This document shows positions 11,258 to 24,037 of a stretch of DNA of 64,000 nt, one piece after another (position 1 is the first letter of the stretch; the number at the start of each line of letters is the position of its first letter). The stretch is from NCBI GenBank assembly GCA_037074705.1, contig CM073591.1, positions 62,126,897-62,190,896 of the forward strand, read 5' to 3'. The stretch comes from Zhengitettix transpicula (taxonomy: Eukaryota > Arthropoda > Insecta > Orthoptera > Tetrigidae). Position numbers and translations under genes: made by a program. The notes beneath the pieces were generated by a model, which saw nothing but the letters and a program-made list of their open reading frames with translations, searched no databases and was not told the DNA's origin.

Positions 11258-14200
11258 TTCTGAATGTTATCATTGGTATGTAAGCTTATATTGTAAATAA
11301 ATAACTATTATTTATTTTGAATGGCAGTTTCAGTAATAACGTAAGGAACCTCTAAAAATATTGTTCAACTTAAATCAAATTATTCCCGAGAGATATTTGT
11401 ACACAATACAAATCCAGTATAGTTGGTAATAATGTGATGGCCAATATTGTATGTAAAGATAATATATCTATTTAGATCAAGAGAAAGGTAATAATATAAA
11501 ACTAGAATGTTTTAATTGTAAACAATGTTACCATTTTCATGTGAGTTGAAAAAGTTTTACATTGAAGTATAATAGCCATTGTTTTAGAAGGAAATCTATG
11601 AATTGCAATTTCAAGCAAAAAAAATTGTGTTGTCAATTTTGTCATAAGTTTAAGCTTTCATTTTTTATTGAAAATTAAAAATATATAATGTTATATAAAA
11701 TGCAGTAAATGCTAAAATAAATTGAAATCAAGTTGCCTTGTCTCAAAAATTTTGTCTAGTCTATTATACAAACCTTTTAAAATTCTGTTGGAAGTTTCAC
11801 ACATTGATATTTTCCACAATTTAGCTAATATTTCGGAAATTCCATTAAGTTATATTTGGAAGTATTTAAAAATATGATTTTGGAGCACAAATTTGTATGA
11901 TTAAGGTAGTTTAGATTTATAAATGATAGTATACCCAAATTGTTGTAAAGTTGTGAAAATATCTAGTTTTGATTGTGTAAATAAATATTACTTAAAACTA
12001 CCTACAAAATAAGATAAGTTGTTGTCCTTCATTTCCTCATTCACTCCATTGTGGTTATATGTTGACAACCTTTACAGTGTGACTATTCTTGTATATTCCA
12101 GTTCAATTTGGTTCCATTTTAAGGCACTTTCTTAAGTTTGACTACCTCTCAAAGCAGGAAGTCATAAAATAAATGTACAGTGTGTAATTCTATATATTTT
12201 AAATTGCTGTTAAGTGAAGAGTATCTAATAAATTCAATACTTTCAATTACTAAATTCTATGTGAAAATGTTCTCATGGCAAACAAAAAGAATACTAGAAA
12301 GGAAAAGTTTTGGATAAATTGAAAATACAAATATATATATTGGAGAATATCTCCAAACATGATCGCCTATTCTAAATTGAGTTCTAGCTAGGAGCTTAGA
12401 AAAATACTTTGTTTATAATTAACCGAACAATATTTTTATCAAATTTTAAAGCTTCGATAAAAAAAACTAAGAATGAGTTAAAAATTTATTTTTTTTTGCT
12501 GAAACTAACATTTAGTTGTTTTTGAAGTCTGTTAAAAATATGCTAATTAGATAAAATAGCCAAATGTCATTATTTTTGCCTATTTCATCTAATTAGTAGA
12601 TTTAGCTGTTTTCAATGTAGGTGAGGGAAGAACTAAGGCAGTTACTCCATTTCAAATATTTTCAGGAAGGAATGAGAATCAAAACTGTGCACACTAGACC
12701 AAACACTCCTTACAAATTAAACTTACTAATCTATTCCAGTGTTTCTGGATATAATTCATATAAATAATTTTTTTAATCTTGAATGAGACTGCATACCAAC
12801 AAACATTTAAAAGTACGGAAATAGGAAACATTTGGATTTACAATCATACACGGAAAATTAGGATCATAAGAAGGGGATTCCTAGTTATATTTTCCACTGA
12901 AATAACATTCAAAGAACTTCTCATACTTGCAGTTCTGAACTATCTAAATTTATTTTGAAATAAACAAGTACACAAAATATAGCTTCGTGTCACAAATTGA
13001 TGTATCTGTAATATCTATAAACTTCTATACAATCACAAATCCAACTTTTTGTGGTTTAATCATTTATTGGCAATATGTTGTGTTCATAACACTACTACAT
13101 TGACACAAATTATATTTGTATCCCGTATGACTTAAATGTCATTTCAAATTGTACACTTTGGGAAAAATACATTTAATATCACATTTAAATAACACTAAGA
13201 TATATTTTATAAAGAATTAGATATTACTGAGAAAACTTAAGATGTACAAAATGTAATATTATACCGACACACAGGCAAGACCAACATCCTAGGAAATAAA
13301 ACATTACTCAAAGTGGAAGTTTCAGCAGAATCAATTGCAGTACTTACATAATTTGTTGTACTGTTCACTTATTTAGCAGACAAATCTTACACTTGGTATA
13401 ACCACAAAAATATTAAATAATTCAATCAAAAATAAAATTTCATTAGGAATGAATAATAATTTAACTTACATCCTTAAAAAAAATATAAAAATCAAACCAT
13501 GACTTTTTTATAAATATTTGCTAGTCCTGCTTAGCAAATTAATACTGAGTTGACGTTATTTAAATAACCAAATTTGTAATAAATGTAAGATTAATAAAAA
13601 TAACAAATATACACAACTATGAATATTATTACACTAAAAATTTGAAAAGTTCACTCTTCAAAATGTATACATTAAATGTGACCAAGTAATAAATACAGAA
13701 AACTATAACATTGAATTATTCACATGCAATATTTGTGATTTCTCCCATTTTTAAGTTCTAGTGAGCAAACTAATTTGCAATAATGTTTGAATGCTTTCTT
13801 TTATATGACTACTATTATTTATATTATCAATATTTGGAATGGAATAGTAAAATCCAAATATAAATATTGGAGTGGGAGTTAAATTGCATGAATCAGACAA
13901 ATCTGAAATGTATTTTTATTTTTCCTGTTTACCGTGTGATCTCTGGGGTTAAATTTACTTTATTTTAATTCTATATTGTATTTACTCAGAATAGCAGTGT
14001 CTAATGTACTATTACAGTTCTTAACTTGTGCTGCAATATAGTGTGTGATTCCAATCTACTGCAAGGATACCTCCAAAAAGCAGCTACAAATGCCAATTAT
14101 GCAGTACTGCAACAGAAATAATGAAAAAAAACTATAGGAAAAATAGCTAAAAGATCTCAAATAAAGGTAAGAGAAACTGCTTCTAAAACAAACAAAAAAT

Positions 14201-15595
14201 TAAATGATGTAAAAGAATAGAAATTGTAATGGAAACACTACTGTTATACTGAGAAATTGTACAAATAACAGACAGAACATTAATATAAAAATAACTACAA
14301 CTATTGTAAAAAAGAGAAGATACAAGCAATAACATTTTGCAGAAAATTCTTAATACATGCACAATAAAAAATTAAAAATGTTCTGGAATGTAAATAAAAT
14401 TGTCAAAAGCTACAATTTATGTAATTTAAAACATTAACAAGAAATCATCATATGAAAAATCGTAGGTTGTTAAAATGATTAATTATTTTTCATGTTTTAC
14501 AGAAACATTTTTTTATTGATAGCTGCCCATGCTAAATATGAGCCAACTAGCTGTTTAAGAGAAACTTCTGCACAGGAACAGATTCAAATTTTTAAACCTA
14601 AGTATTTATTTTGTCTGCAATATTAATATAGTTTCTGATATTTACAAAAAATTCTATATCAAACATTTTTGGACTCTCCCACTCATTAACCCTGAAACTG
14701 TTGGCAATTGTCTTTTATCAATCTTTTACTTTTCTTCAAACCCCACTGATTCGTTATATTTGTTGGAGTGTAAACAACCAATTAATCCAGCAATCGTTCA
14801 CACGTTTGATAATTGTGCAGAACAAACTCTTACCCAATTTTCAAATAATCTTAATCACAATCATAGATCCTTAATCTCAAATTGGCTCACAATAAATACC
14901 CCTTTCTGTATCTGTGTGCATAATAAGCAAAAATAATTAAGGGTGCTGTAATTGCTTCAGATTTCAAGGTAATAATTTATACATTTACTAATGACACAGG
15001 CCTTTGTAAATCAGAATGATGTAACAAATTAATTATTTAATTATGATGGAAACATAATTAATCACACTATTAACAAAATGATTCAAACTCCACATACAGG
15101 CGCATTAGTGATACAACGGTAGAGAATGAGCTATACAAATTTAAATATAGGTGTCAATGCTTCAGCTTGAAAAACAAATTCTTTTCTACTTTTTCAATAA
15201 ACTATCCTTACAGTAGATATATAATTTATTTAAACTTGTATTAGATTACTGATATGTAACAGGCCCTGGAAAAGTACATTTACAATGATATTTCTGATGC
15301 TTAAGTAGATTTATATGAATAAAGTATTAAAGGCTCTATATAATTTTAACACATTATATAAGTGACAACTACAAATCAGTAATGTTTTAGTATGGTTGAA
15401 CTATATGGTTTTTTTACAGTAGTATATAACACCACGAGACCACATTTATTTATATGGCCCTTATTGTCCTGAAGACTTAAATGACATATTTTGAATTACA
15501 ATTTATATGAAATTGCTCATAAATTACATATGATTGCAATTAGAACCTATTTTATAAACTAAAACCAAACCGTTGCATTTTCTTCTCTTTTCCAT

Positions 15596-15601
15596 TTTAT
15601 T
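15596..15601 (-). promoter_or_regulatory. Candidate poly(A) signal of pyruvate kinase
   Basis: AATAAA on the minus strand about 63 nt past the TAA stop. Other minus-strand AATAAA motifs lie further downstream, so the true 3' end is uncertain. Confidence 0.4.
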
Positions 15602-15663
15602 TAAATAACACATGAAAACAATTTATTTCTAAAAAAAAAAAGGACATGTTTGGATTACTAAGT

Positions 15664-18600
15664 TTATAATCCCAGAAATGCTATAAGCTCAGGAGATACA
15701 TACACAACACGCAAAGTATTGGTGAAACCAGAACCCTGCTTCCAGCCAGTGACTATAACAACAGGATCACCTGATTCAATAAAACCCCGAGTCTGGCCAT
15801 ATTTCAAACCAAATTGAACTCTAATATCAACATCCTTCATCCAGTCAGGCAATGCAGGTTCTAAAACAGAATAAATCAGTATATATATATATATATATAT
15901 ATAAAGTAACAACATGGGGGCATTGTCAAAATAATTTATATATGGATAGGAAAAAGAAATGGTAAGTAAATAAAAACAATTATCTATGAATCTACAACAG
16001 GTTAATGGTTTTAACAAAAAGTAAGAAATAAAGTATTATTCTAGTTGAACCATGAACAGGTTCACATATAGAGAGGAAACGTGCATTTTACAAAAAAAAC
16101 AAAAAAAAACTACTGTTATATTAGAACAAATTGTATTTGGGATAACAGAAAGTAAGCTGTGTGAAATGAATTGAGTGGTCGGGTAAACAAATGGTCTAAG
16201 AGGGCAAACATTTATTGTTACAAACAGTGCAATAACGATTTCAGGAGATACTGAAGAAAGAACGGGAAATTGTTTATATTGTTGATAAAGGAATGTAGGT
16301 TCTGCGAGTTAGAAGGTATCGATTAAACTGAAAATCCTCTTAGTGCAGGACAAACAACTTGTTTGAATTTTTTTTTGTAAATTGAGTTCTTGTGAGTTTC
16401 AGAAATAGTAAAATTGAAGCAGGAGATAGATTTCAAAGGCCACCAAGGTTTAGCACAAATTTTTACATTTTAACAGTTGTTAAGGGTTAGGAATGAGAAG
16501 TACAGGTTTGTAATAGCTATTACATTCAAATAAGCCATGGTTTTTATCTCTCTCCAATCACAATAAATTATTAGCACAGAATGAAAATAGTTAAGCATGC
16601 ATTTACAAAATTTTAATTTAGTAATGCACATACACAATTTTACACCTATGTTATTTAAAAGAAATCTTCTGATAAAGTTAATAAGTGTTACCACACACAA
16701 ATTCTATTTCAAATAGTGCTAAATTAAAATATATTTGCATAATGAATCATTGTGATCGTACATAATTTCAGTACATTATTTTGTAATTATTCCAAAATGA
16801 ATGCTAATATCAGTATAAAACTTTCTAAATGAATCCTTCCTTCCTTCACATCTTGCCTCTGTACAGGACAGTAATTAACATTTCACCATGCATACATTGC
16901 CTACCCCATATACATGACTTGAGTGTAGAGAAGTGAAAGTATAGTTTACTTGTGGAAAATAATTTTGAGCAGATTAGTTACTAGTTTTAACAAGCAATAT
17001 TAAAAAGCTTGCATATAAACCAAATTTATTTTTAGAAATTATTTTCTTATTTAAATTTTAGTAAATAACATTTACTTCTCCCAAGTATTTGTATTTCACT
17101 CTACATGTCATGTGTAAATACCTGAATAAAATAGTGGTAAAATTGCCCTGTACAAATGAGCCTGTCTTGCAACTTGAGCAAATCTTGTTACAGCAATTAT
17201 TGGGCATCTTGGTCTGTACTTTGAAATTAAATGAGCTGAACGACCTGTTGTTGTTATAACAATAATTGCTGAAGCCAAGCACTTTGCAGATGCTTCCACT
17301 GCTGCAATTGCAATTGTGTGAGCAGCATCTATTGGTGGAACTGCCTGGAAGATTTAAAATAAATAAGTAGCAATACAACAAATCCTTGATGGTGCTAATA
17401 ATTCAAAAACATTACTACACAGGTTTTTTTATATTTGTTAAATATATTGCCAATGCTGTTATTAGTATGAAAATTTTATGGTCTTAATACATAGTAACAC
17501 GATAGAGAAAGTTTTTCAATTTCATGGTATTTTACTAATTCTATGTTAAATATTGAATTACACTTTCTCTACAAGGAATAATTTCATTTTAGAAGGTAAA
17601 TTATGGTTCTATAAATAAATTCAAATCAACAATTATTTCACATCTTAATTAAAAATGATGAGGACATTGTTTAGTCATCCGTTAGTGAAATTTCAAATAG
17701 ACCTTCACCTTTGACAAAATTTTTCACACTATATAATGGAAATTTTTATTGGGCAATAATATTGGTCATGCGAGGATAAATACAACTATGACATTGTTCA
17801 TATTTCAAATAAATTTATTGCAGACCTATAAAAAAAAGGGCTTATCTTAAATATTTTTTGCATTAAGTAATGATTTTGAGTAATAATTATATTTAATTTT
17901 TTTAAATTTCTCTAAGGTATTTAAAAGAAAATTAAAATAATTCAAAAACAATAAATATTGGAACCCAAAACATTATACCTTGGAAGTCAAGTCAGAAAAT
18001 AGTTGTCTCTGCCAAATAGCAGCTTCTGCTTCTTTACAAATGTTAGCCATTGTTGATACACATTCCAAAGGGTAATCTCCCTTTGCTGTCTCTCCAGACA
18101 ACATAACACAATCTGCACCATCAAGGATTGCATTAGCTACATCAGATCCTTCTGCTCGAGTAGGTCTTGGTTTCTTTATCATCGATTCCAACATTTGAGT
18201 TGCACATACAACAGGCTTTCCAACCTAGACATTATGTAGAAGTATAGCGATTCTTATAGTTTGTTGGTCAATTAGAGAAAAAAAATACCTTGATCATCAT
18301 CTTGGTCATAGTAAAAACATTGTAATAGTGCTCAATTAACATTGGAGTTGTTTTAAAAATTGTAAATTATTAAAACATATAAAAGAATACATCTGAAAAT
18401 GTTAATTAGACTAATTTATCCTTGCTATGTTGTTACAAAAAGCATAACTTACTATAATAATCATTCATCAGTTTTTATTATATATTATAATTAAACCAAT
18501 GATTGTTTATTTGGATACTAATGGCCAATGTTATTTGACTCTCTTATCAGCTAAACAATTAGTCTGAACCGATTAAAGATTATGTTCATTCCAATCCTGA

Positions 18601-21600
18601 CATTTCAAGTTAACAACTTTCTCAAAAATTTTCAACAGATAATGAAACTAGTTAAAGACTACACATTATAAAATGCAGCAATTATTTAAATATTCACCTT
18701 GTTACATCGAGAAATCATAGCCTTCTGAGCAAGAAATACTTTCTCTGGAGGAATTTCAATTCCCAAATCACCACGTGCAGCCATTATACCATCTGAAGCT
18801 TCAATGATTTCATCCAGATTTTTCACTCCTTGGTGATTTTCTATCTTGGAAATAATTAGAATTTTTTTTCCTTCTTCACCTGTAATACATAACATGCACA
18901 AAAAGTTAAGTGATTTTCTAAATTATAAATAAAACATTCGAACCCTTGTACACAAACTTGCAACATTTACTTGGAATGAGATATAAAAATTTGGTTCCTA
19001 GCCAAGATTTTTGTAATCAATAAGTAAAATATCATTCACCAAAAATAGAGAATTAATTACAATTCAACTACTTATTGAATAGGGTTATCTGTGTATTAAC
19101 TGTAGATGAAACCATACATAAATGGAACAATGTCATTGTTTACAAGACAGGTTATTTGATATTCTCAAATGTAAGGTGCCAACACTGATTTTGGTTAGTA
19201 GGGATTGGCAACAGATAGAGGTGGTTGTTGTGCCAGATGTGACCTCACTTCTGAGTTAATAAAAGCTAAATTATCTCTATCACTGTGTTTACATTTACTA
19301 ATAGTACAAGTTATTAAAAAAAATCCAAACTGATTAAAATACAAACATTTTCAAGAGCAAAAGCTAATACATTCAACATAAATAAGTGTCTAAAATGAAT
19401 TCTGTAACTTTACCCATAACTCCTCTTATTTCAGATAAAGCTTGGGCATTTCGGATGAATGACGCAAAAACCATATCAACTCCTTGTTCGACACCAAACT
19501 GTAAATCCTTTTTATCTTTCTCTGACACAGCTGGTAGATCGACAGGTACACCTGGCAAATTTATACCTTTGCGAGAACCAAGCGTGCCTCCATTTTCTAT
19601 GGTACATTGCAAATAAGTTGGAGCTGTAAATTAAATAATGTATTAGATAACATGCCAAATCTGTGAATTTAGTACACTTATATTAAAAAGAACTGCTGTT
19701 TAATTATTAGAAGTATCTAAATTATGTAAATATAATATTAAATTACAATCCATGTAGCCTCATTTATTCAATTTTCTGCCCAATATAAAGTTTCCAAAAG
19801 TTTAAACTATTAAATGTTTTACTACTCATAGTTAGTGTCTCAGTTACTGTGTAAGCTATTTAAATATATACATTAAGTGACTGTCATATTAAAATAATTC
19901 ATAAGGCCGACAGGGATAAAAAAAATGGAGATAATGGCATTCTGCAATTAAAGGTAAATACAAGGTTTTGTCTAATTTTAAGAACCTTGGCAGGGGAGTT
20001 TCCACAGATAAAGTTCGGTGCCAGTTAGTATAAATGCAATGTGGAGTAATGGTCGAAGTAAACTTAGGAGAAACTAATTTCAAAAAAAAACATTTTAATT
20101 ACCGAGATATATGCAAATTATAAAATGTGACGTCACTTCCGCAATCGGCGATCGAGTATGTCGTGTTCGGCGGCGAGAAGAAACTTGAGGGGTCTACAGA
20201 AAAAGAAAGATCAAGATGGGAGCAAGTTGATGCTAAAGCCCAAAGAATAATTGTCTTTACGATTGATAAGAAATTTAAGATACACATGATAAATTGCAAC
20301 ACTGCTGGAGATATGTACAAGAAGTTGGAGAGTTTGTTTATGAGGGACCAAATCCAGGCACAAAACGTACTATTGGAGGAATTTTTTCGCTTTGAATATG
20401 ATTCCAACAAAGACATGTCTACAAACCTGAGTGTTTTGGAAAACATTGTTGTTAGGATAAACGCCACATTAGAGAAGATTGGTGACGAAATGCACATCGC
20501 ACGCGTTATGTCAACTTTACCAAAGTTTTTTCAGCCTCATTTTACAACCGCTTGGGATTCGACTCCGAAGGAAGAAAAAACATTGGAAAATCTCAAAGCA
20601 CGTTTGATAAGGGACGAAATGCGCTATTGTGCAGTTACTGAAAATAACTCTGTTGCATTCAAAACCGATGAATTAAAAGGTTATGGATGTAATTCCAAAT
20701 CACATTTTATTCGGAACTGTCCCAAAAATAATGACAGAAAGATGCCTAAAAAGTACCCTACTTGCACTTACTGTAAGAAGACAAATCACCCAGAAAATAT
20801 GTTTTTTCAGGAAGAAAAGTTTCAACAATAGAACTACGACCAGTGACAACAAAGTAAGTTACCTAAGTGTTGAGGAAACAAGTACACTTTTGTCATGTGA
20901 AAGTAAGGACACGTTTTTCGTTTTGGACTCAGCTGCTACTTCGCACATGGTAGACAACGAAAAGTTATTGACTGAAAAACAATGCATTTCCCGCGTCGTA
21001 AGTACTTAAAAAAAGGGCGAGTGTTTGGAAGGAAAAAGTGTCGGTAAAAAAGTAACAACCGTTTGTGACCTTAAAAATATTCTCTATATTCCCGGACTTT
21101 GAGAGGAACTTGCTCAGTGTTCCAGCAATCACTAAAAACGGCGGCCAAGTGAAGTTTTCCAACAATGAGGTACTCATTACGACGAATAATAAAGTTGTCC
21201 ATGCAGGAAAGAAGAACAAGTCAGCTTGTATCTTCTAGAAATTCTGCCGATTTTGGAACAAAGTGCATATATTTCTTCTGAAGTGCTGACACCATATGAT
21301 TGGCATAAAAAACTAGGACATCTTAGTTTAAAGAACATGCAGAAGCTTTCCAAAATGTCAATTGGGTTTGACAGAAGTTCCAGCTCTTTAGACGTAATGG
21401 TCTGTGATATCTGTCAACAAGCTAAGCAAGTAAGGAAACCTTTCCTAAAAAATGAATAACGTGCAGAAACCCCATTGAGACTAATTCACACCGACCTTTG
21501 TGAAGTCGGATGTAAAACGTGGGACGGGAAGAAGTATTTCCTGACTGTGCTTGACGACTGTACACACTTTACCAAAGTTTTCATTGTGGTAGCATTGTGA

Positions 21601-24034
21601 AAGAGGAATAGTTTCTTATGTAGTCTTTGACTGCACATTGTTGTTGCTCTGTATATATCTTGTTGTTGTGATTGTGTGTTCCGTTTCGCTGAACGTGTTC
21701 TGTTAATAAAAACCCATAATAGGAGTTATTACTCATAAAACCCAACAATTCCTTCCATGTGTAAGACAACTATGTTTCAGAGCTCACGTGTGATCATGTT
21801 TGCACTAGTGGTTATGTATTGTATGAAGTTTAATAAAGTCTGACAGGAGACAAGTGTAACATGTTCTGTAATAAAAATTTTAATTTCAGAGTTCGAATTA
21901 GGGGATTCATTGCAATATGGAAAAGTGGTTGGTTGATAAGAAATATGTTCCATCTGTTACAACATGTATCTTTAGTCTAAGATCATTTGGAAAGACTTGT
22001 AATGTCTTTTGATGTATATTATCAATGGGTAGTAGTTATTTTCATACCAACACTATTGCATATCAGTGATATAAGTCCATCATCAACAAAGATCCTGTTC
22101 CCAGTTTTAACTACTTTTAGGATGTTTACGTAATCCACATAAACAATGTCAGCATTTCCTCTTTCTTCATAAGCTGTATCAGTAGTTAACTTAATGGTTT
22201 GCCCTTTCACAAGCTCTACCTCAGCAGATCCACCCTGAAAATTATTACATTCATTATTGATTACAAAGTTTTTCAGAAATATAATGGAACAAACCCTTTT
22301 TATATTCAGAGTAAACACCAAGTTATAAGTTAATAATATTAATTATATACTGCCCCAATAATAAAGTAAAAAAAATTATATATGCTGATTTTCAGAAAAA
22401 AAAATTGAGTCTTGAAAATATTACAATCATAATTAGAACATTGTAGAAAATAAAACAACAATCATAGTTTACTTTTGTATTATAAGATCTGCTAAAAACA
22501 CAAGCTTTCAATTCAAAAACCTTTAATAAGGAAGCTATATTCTCGTGAACTTTTCTTTCCTACCCTTACACTTTATCAATAAAGTAGAATATATCATTCA
22601 ACTCACTCAAATTTTTAATTTCAATGTGTATTAATAACAATAGTATCAGTAAAGCAGGATTGCTGTGCTTTTGAATTCATGTTTAAATATACTGTAATTA
22701 AAAGAAAAATTTTCAAGTAGTTTAATTTACATGCTTGACCATGATTTTTTAGATTATTACTCAAACTACAAATAATTAGCCGATTTTTACAATGAAAATT
22801 TGGGAACTATGTTTCATGTCAGATATGACAACACCAGTTCAGACTTTTCCTATCCAAACAGATTATTTTGATCATGTCACATCATCCTTACTTTCCAGCC
22901 AAGGAAAGTACAATATCCTGAAAATGATGGCTTAGTCCTCAGAAAATTTGAAAATTTCTTTTTAATGTAGCCCAATGGTTTGATTACCAGAACAATAAAG
23001 AATCTAAATGATGACCTAACAAATTGTCAACTAACCACGTTAGAGAGTCATATAAAACTTGACGATATGGAAATAAAATAATGAATACATACATTTAGAA
23101 CTTGAAATTAAACTTCGTTCACTCACCCCTTCAAGCAAACCAGTACGAATTTCTGGTCCTTTCGTATCCAAAGCAATAGCTAGAGGATATTCCATACCCA
23201 ATCTACTGCTGTAATTAGCCACAGCTTGTCGAATATTCTTTATTGTGTCAGCATGATACTCATGTGAACCATGAGAAAAGTTTAGTCTTGCAATGTTCAT
23301 TCCTGTTTCCATCATCTTTTCCAACATGGGAACCTCTCGAGAAGCAGGTCCTTAACAAATTTCAACAATATTCTGAGAGAAACACGTGAAAGTAAATTCA
23401 AGCAAAACACTTACCCATTTAGCAATTAAATAATGAAATCAAACATGAATCTAGAAACCCTTCAAAGTATTATACTATTGGATGTCTCAGAACCTTTTGG
23501 TATATTTGGAATACAAAATACAAAAAATGTATTAGTAATTTACAAAATACTTCTCTTCATCAATCAGACTTGTAGATTAAAAACTCATATTTTCTTTCAT
23601 AAATTAAATTTTTAATTATTAAAATTTATAAATATAATACAATTAAGCACTAATTATATCATTACAATCCCATGTTTTTTTCCATAATATTTACACATAT
23701 ATTTCATAATTATTGTGAAACAAGTATTCCATAAAATGTCAAGATATGAGAATACTCAAGATAGCAAGCCTGTGAAATCTAGAAAATTTGACAATCAAAT
23801 GTAAAAAAATCTTAAATTTATTTCAATTTCAATAATAGATTTCAAATGCATGATATACACACATTATAAATTATTATAGATTGTTAACTTACCTATAGTA
23901 CAAATAATACCAGACAAACGAACATAGGATGCTTCTGAATCAATATCAAGAGCACACATGTGCTCCAAATGAGAAGAAGCACCTGCAGCCTGAAGCTGCA
24001 TTCCTAAAACACCCATAGCCTGTTGTCCCGGCAT
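15664..24034 (-). CDS. PyK: Pyruvate kinase (8 coding exons)
   Basis: Catalyses phosphoenolpyruvate + ADP to pyruvate + ATP, the last step of glycolysis, in the cytosol. Coding exons in transcript order: 24034-23893, 23350-23127, 22234-22048, 19623-19414, 18879-18698, 18224-17979, 17344-17122 and 15860-15664. They total 1611 nt (536 aa), close to the ~530 aa usual for animals, with all phases closing. Landmarks: [20 protein letters not shown] (~44-52); [24 protein letters not shown] (~111-118), where the B domain begins; [24 protein letters not shown]; the catalytic ISKIENHQG with Lys266 and Glu268; [10 protein letters not shown] with Asp292; [21 protein letters not shown]; and the C-terminal regulatory part [21 protein letters not shown]. 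It ends with a short extra tail ([10 protein letters not shown]). The ATG lies three bases inside an exon with a strong acceptor (CTTCCAG), so at least one 5' UTR exon lies upstream, not located. Confidence 0.97.
15861..19413 (-). other. Pyruvate kinase introns 4-7 (3' side)
   Basis: Introns 15861-17121, 17345-17978, 18225-18697 and 18880-19413. They are AT-rich, with a short (TA)n tract at about 15879-15903. No mobile element is recognised. Confidence 0.5.
20127..21584 (+). pseudogene. Ty1/copia retrotransposon fragment (gag-protease-integrase), antisense in pyruvate kinase intron 3
   Basis: Broken plus-strand coding remains of a Ty1/copia element. A gag frame at 20127-20831 carries a UBN2-type core ([12 protein letters not shown], then [19 protein letters not shown]). 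Two zinc-knuckle-like motifs follow: [11 protein letters not shown], lacking its first Cys, and [13 protein letters not shown]. In a second frame is an aspartic protease motif, [11 protein letters not shown], with Ala where Gly is usual. Then comes the integrase zinc-binding part [10 protein letters not shown]...[14 protein letters not shown] (21280-21459). In yet another frame is the start of the integrase core, HTDLCEVG...[12 protein letters not shown] (to about 21580). RT and RNase H are missing. Stops and frame shifts show it is dead. It sits between pyruvate kinase coding exons 3 and 4. Confidence 0.88.
21585..21747 (+). repeat. Possible LTR joined to the truncated copia integrase
   Basis: From TGTGGTAGCATTG the sequence changes abruptly from integrase to a T/G-rich block with an AATAAA-like signal, and ends ATAAAACCCAACA. 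TG...CA ends and a CCCAACA terminus are typical of copia LTRs. Joining the integrase straight to an LTR would mean an internal deletion of RT and RNase H. There is no second LTR in the window to compare, so this is inferred. Confidence 0.4.
21748..23892 (-). other. Pyruvate kinase introns 1-3 (5' side), remaining sequence
   Basis: Intronic stretches outside the coding exons 22048-22234 and 23127-23350, that is 21748-22047, 22235-23126 and 23351-23892. AT-rich, no recognised element. Confidence 0.4.
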
Positions 24035-24037
24035 TGC

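Larger units (their letters stand above)
11190..15663. other. Intergenic region between convergent F-box and pyruvate kinase genes
   Basis: The two genes converge here. Poly(A) signals AATAAA follow the F-box stop at 11252-11257 and 11296-11301, with several more to about 12230, so alternative 3' ends are possible. The pyruvate kinase 3' UTR enters from the right. Its nearest minus-strand AATAAA is at 15596-15601, and another at about 13061-13066 would allow a long 3' UTR. No coding frame or recognised repeat. Confidence 0.5.

Noticed and set aside
17058..17381. Alternative minus-strand frame over pyruvate kinase exon 7
   Set aside because: Wrong frame; the 17122-17344 exon in the other frame matches pyruvate kinase and closes both splice phases.
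20099..20497. 132-codon minus-strand frame
   Set aside because: Antisense shadow of the copia gag frame.
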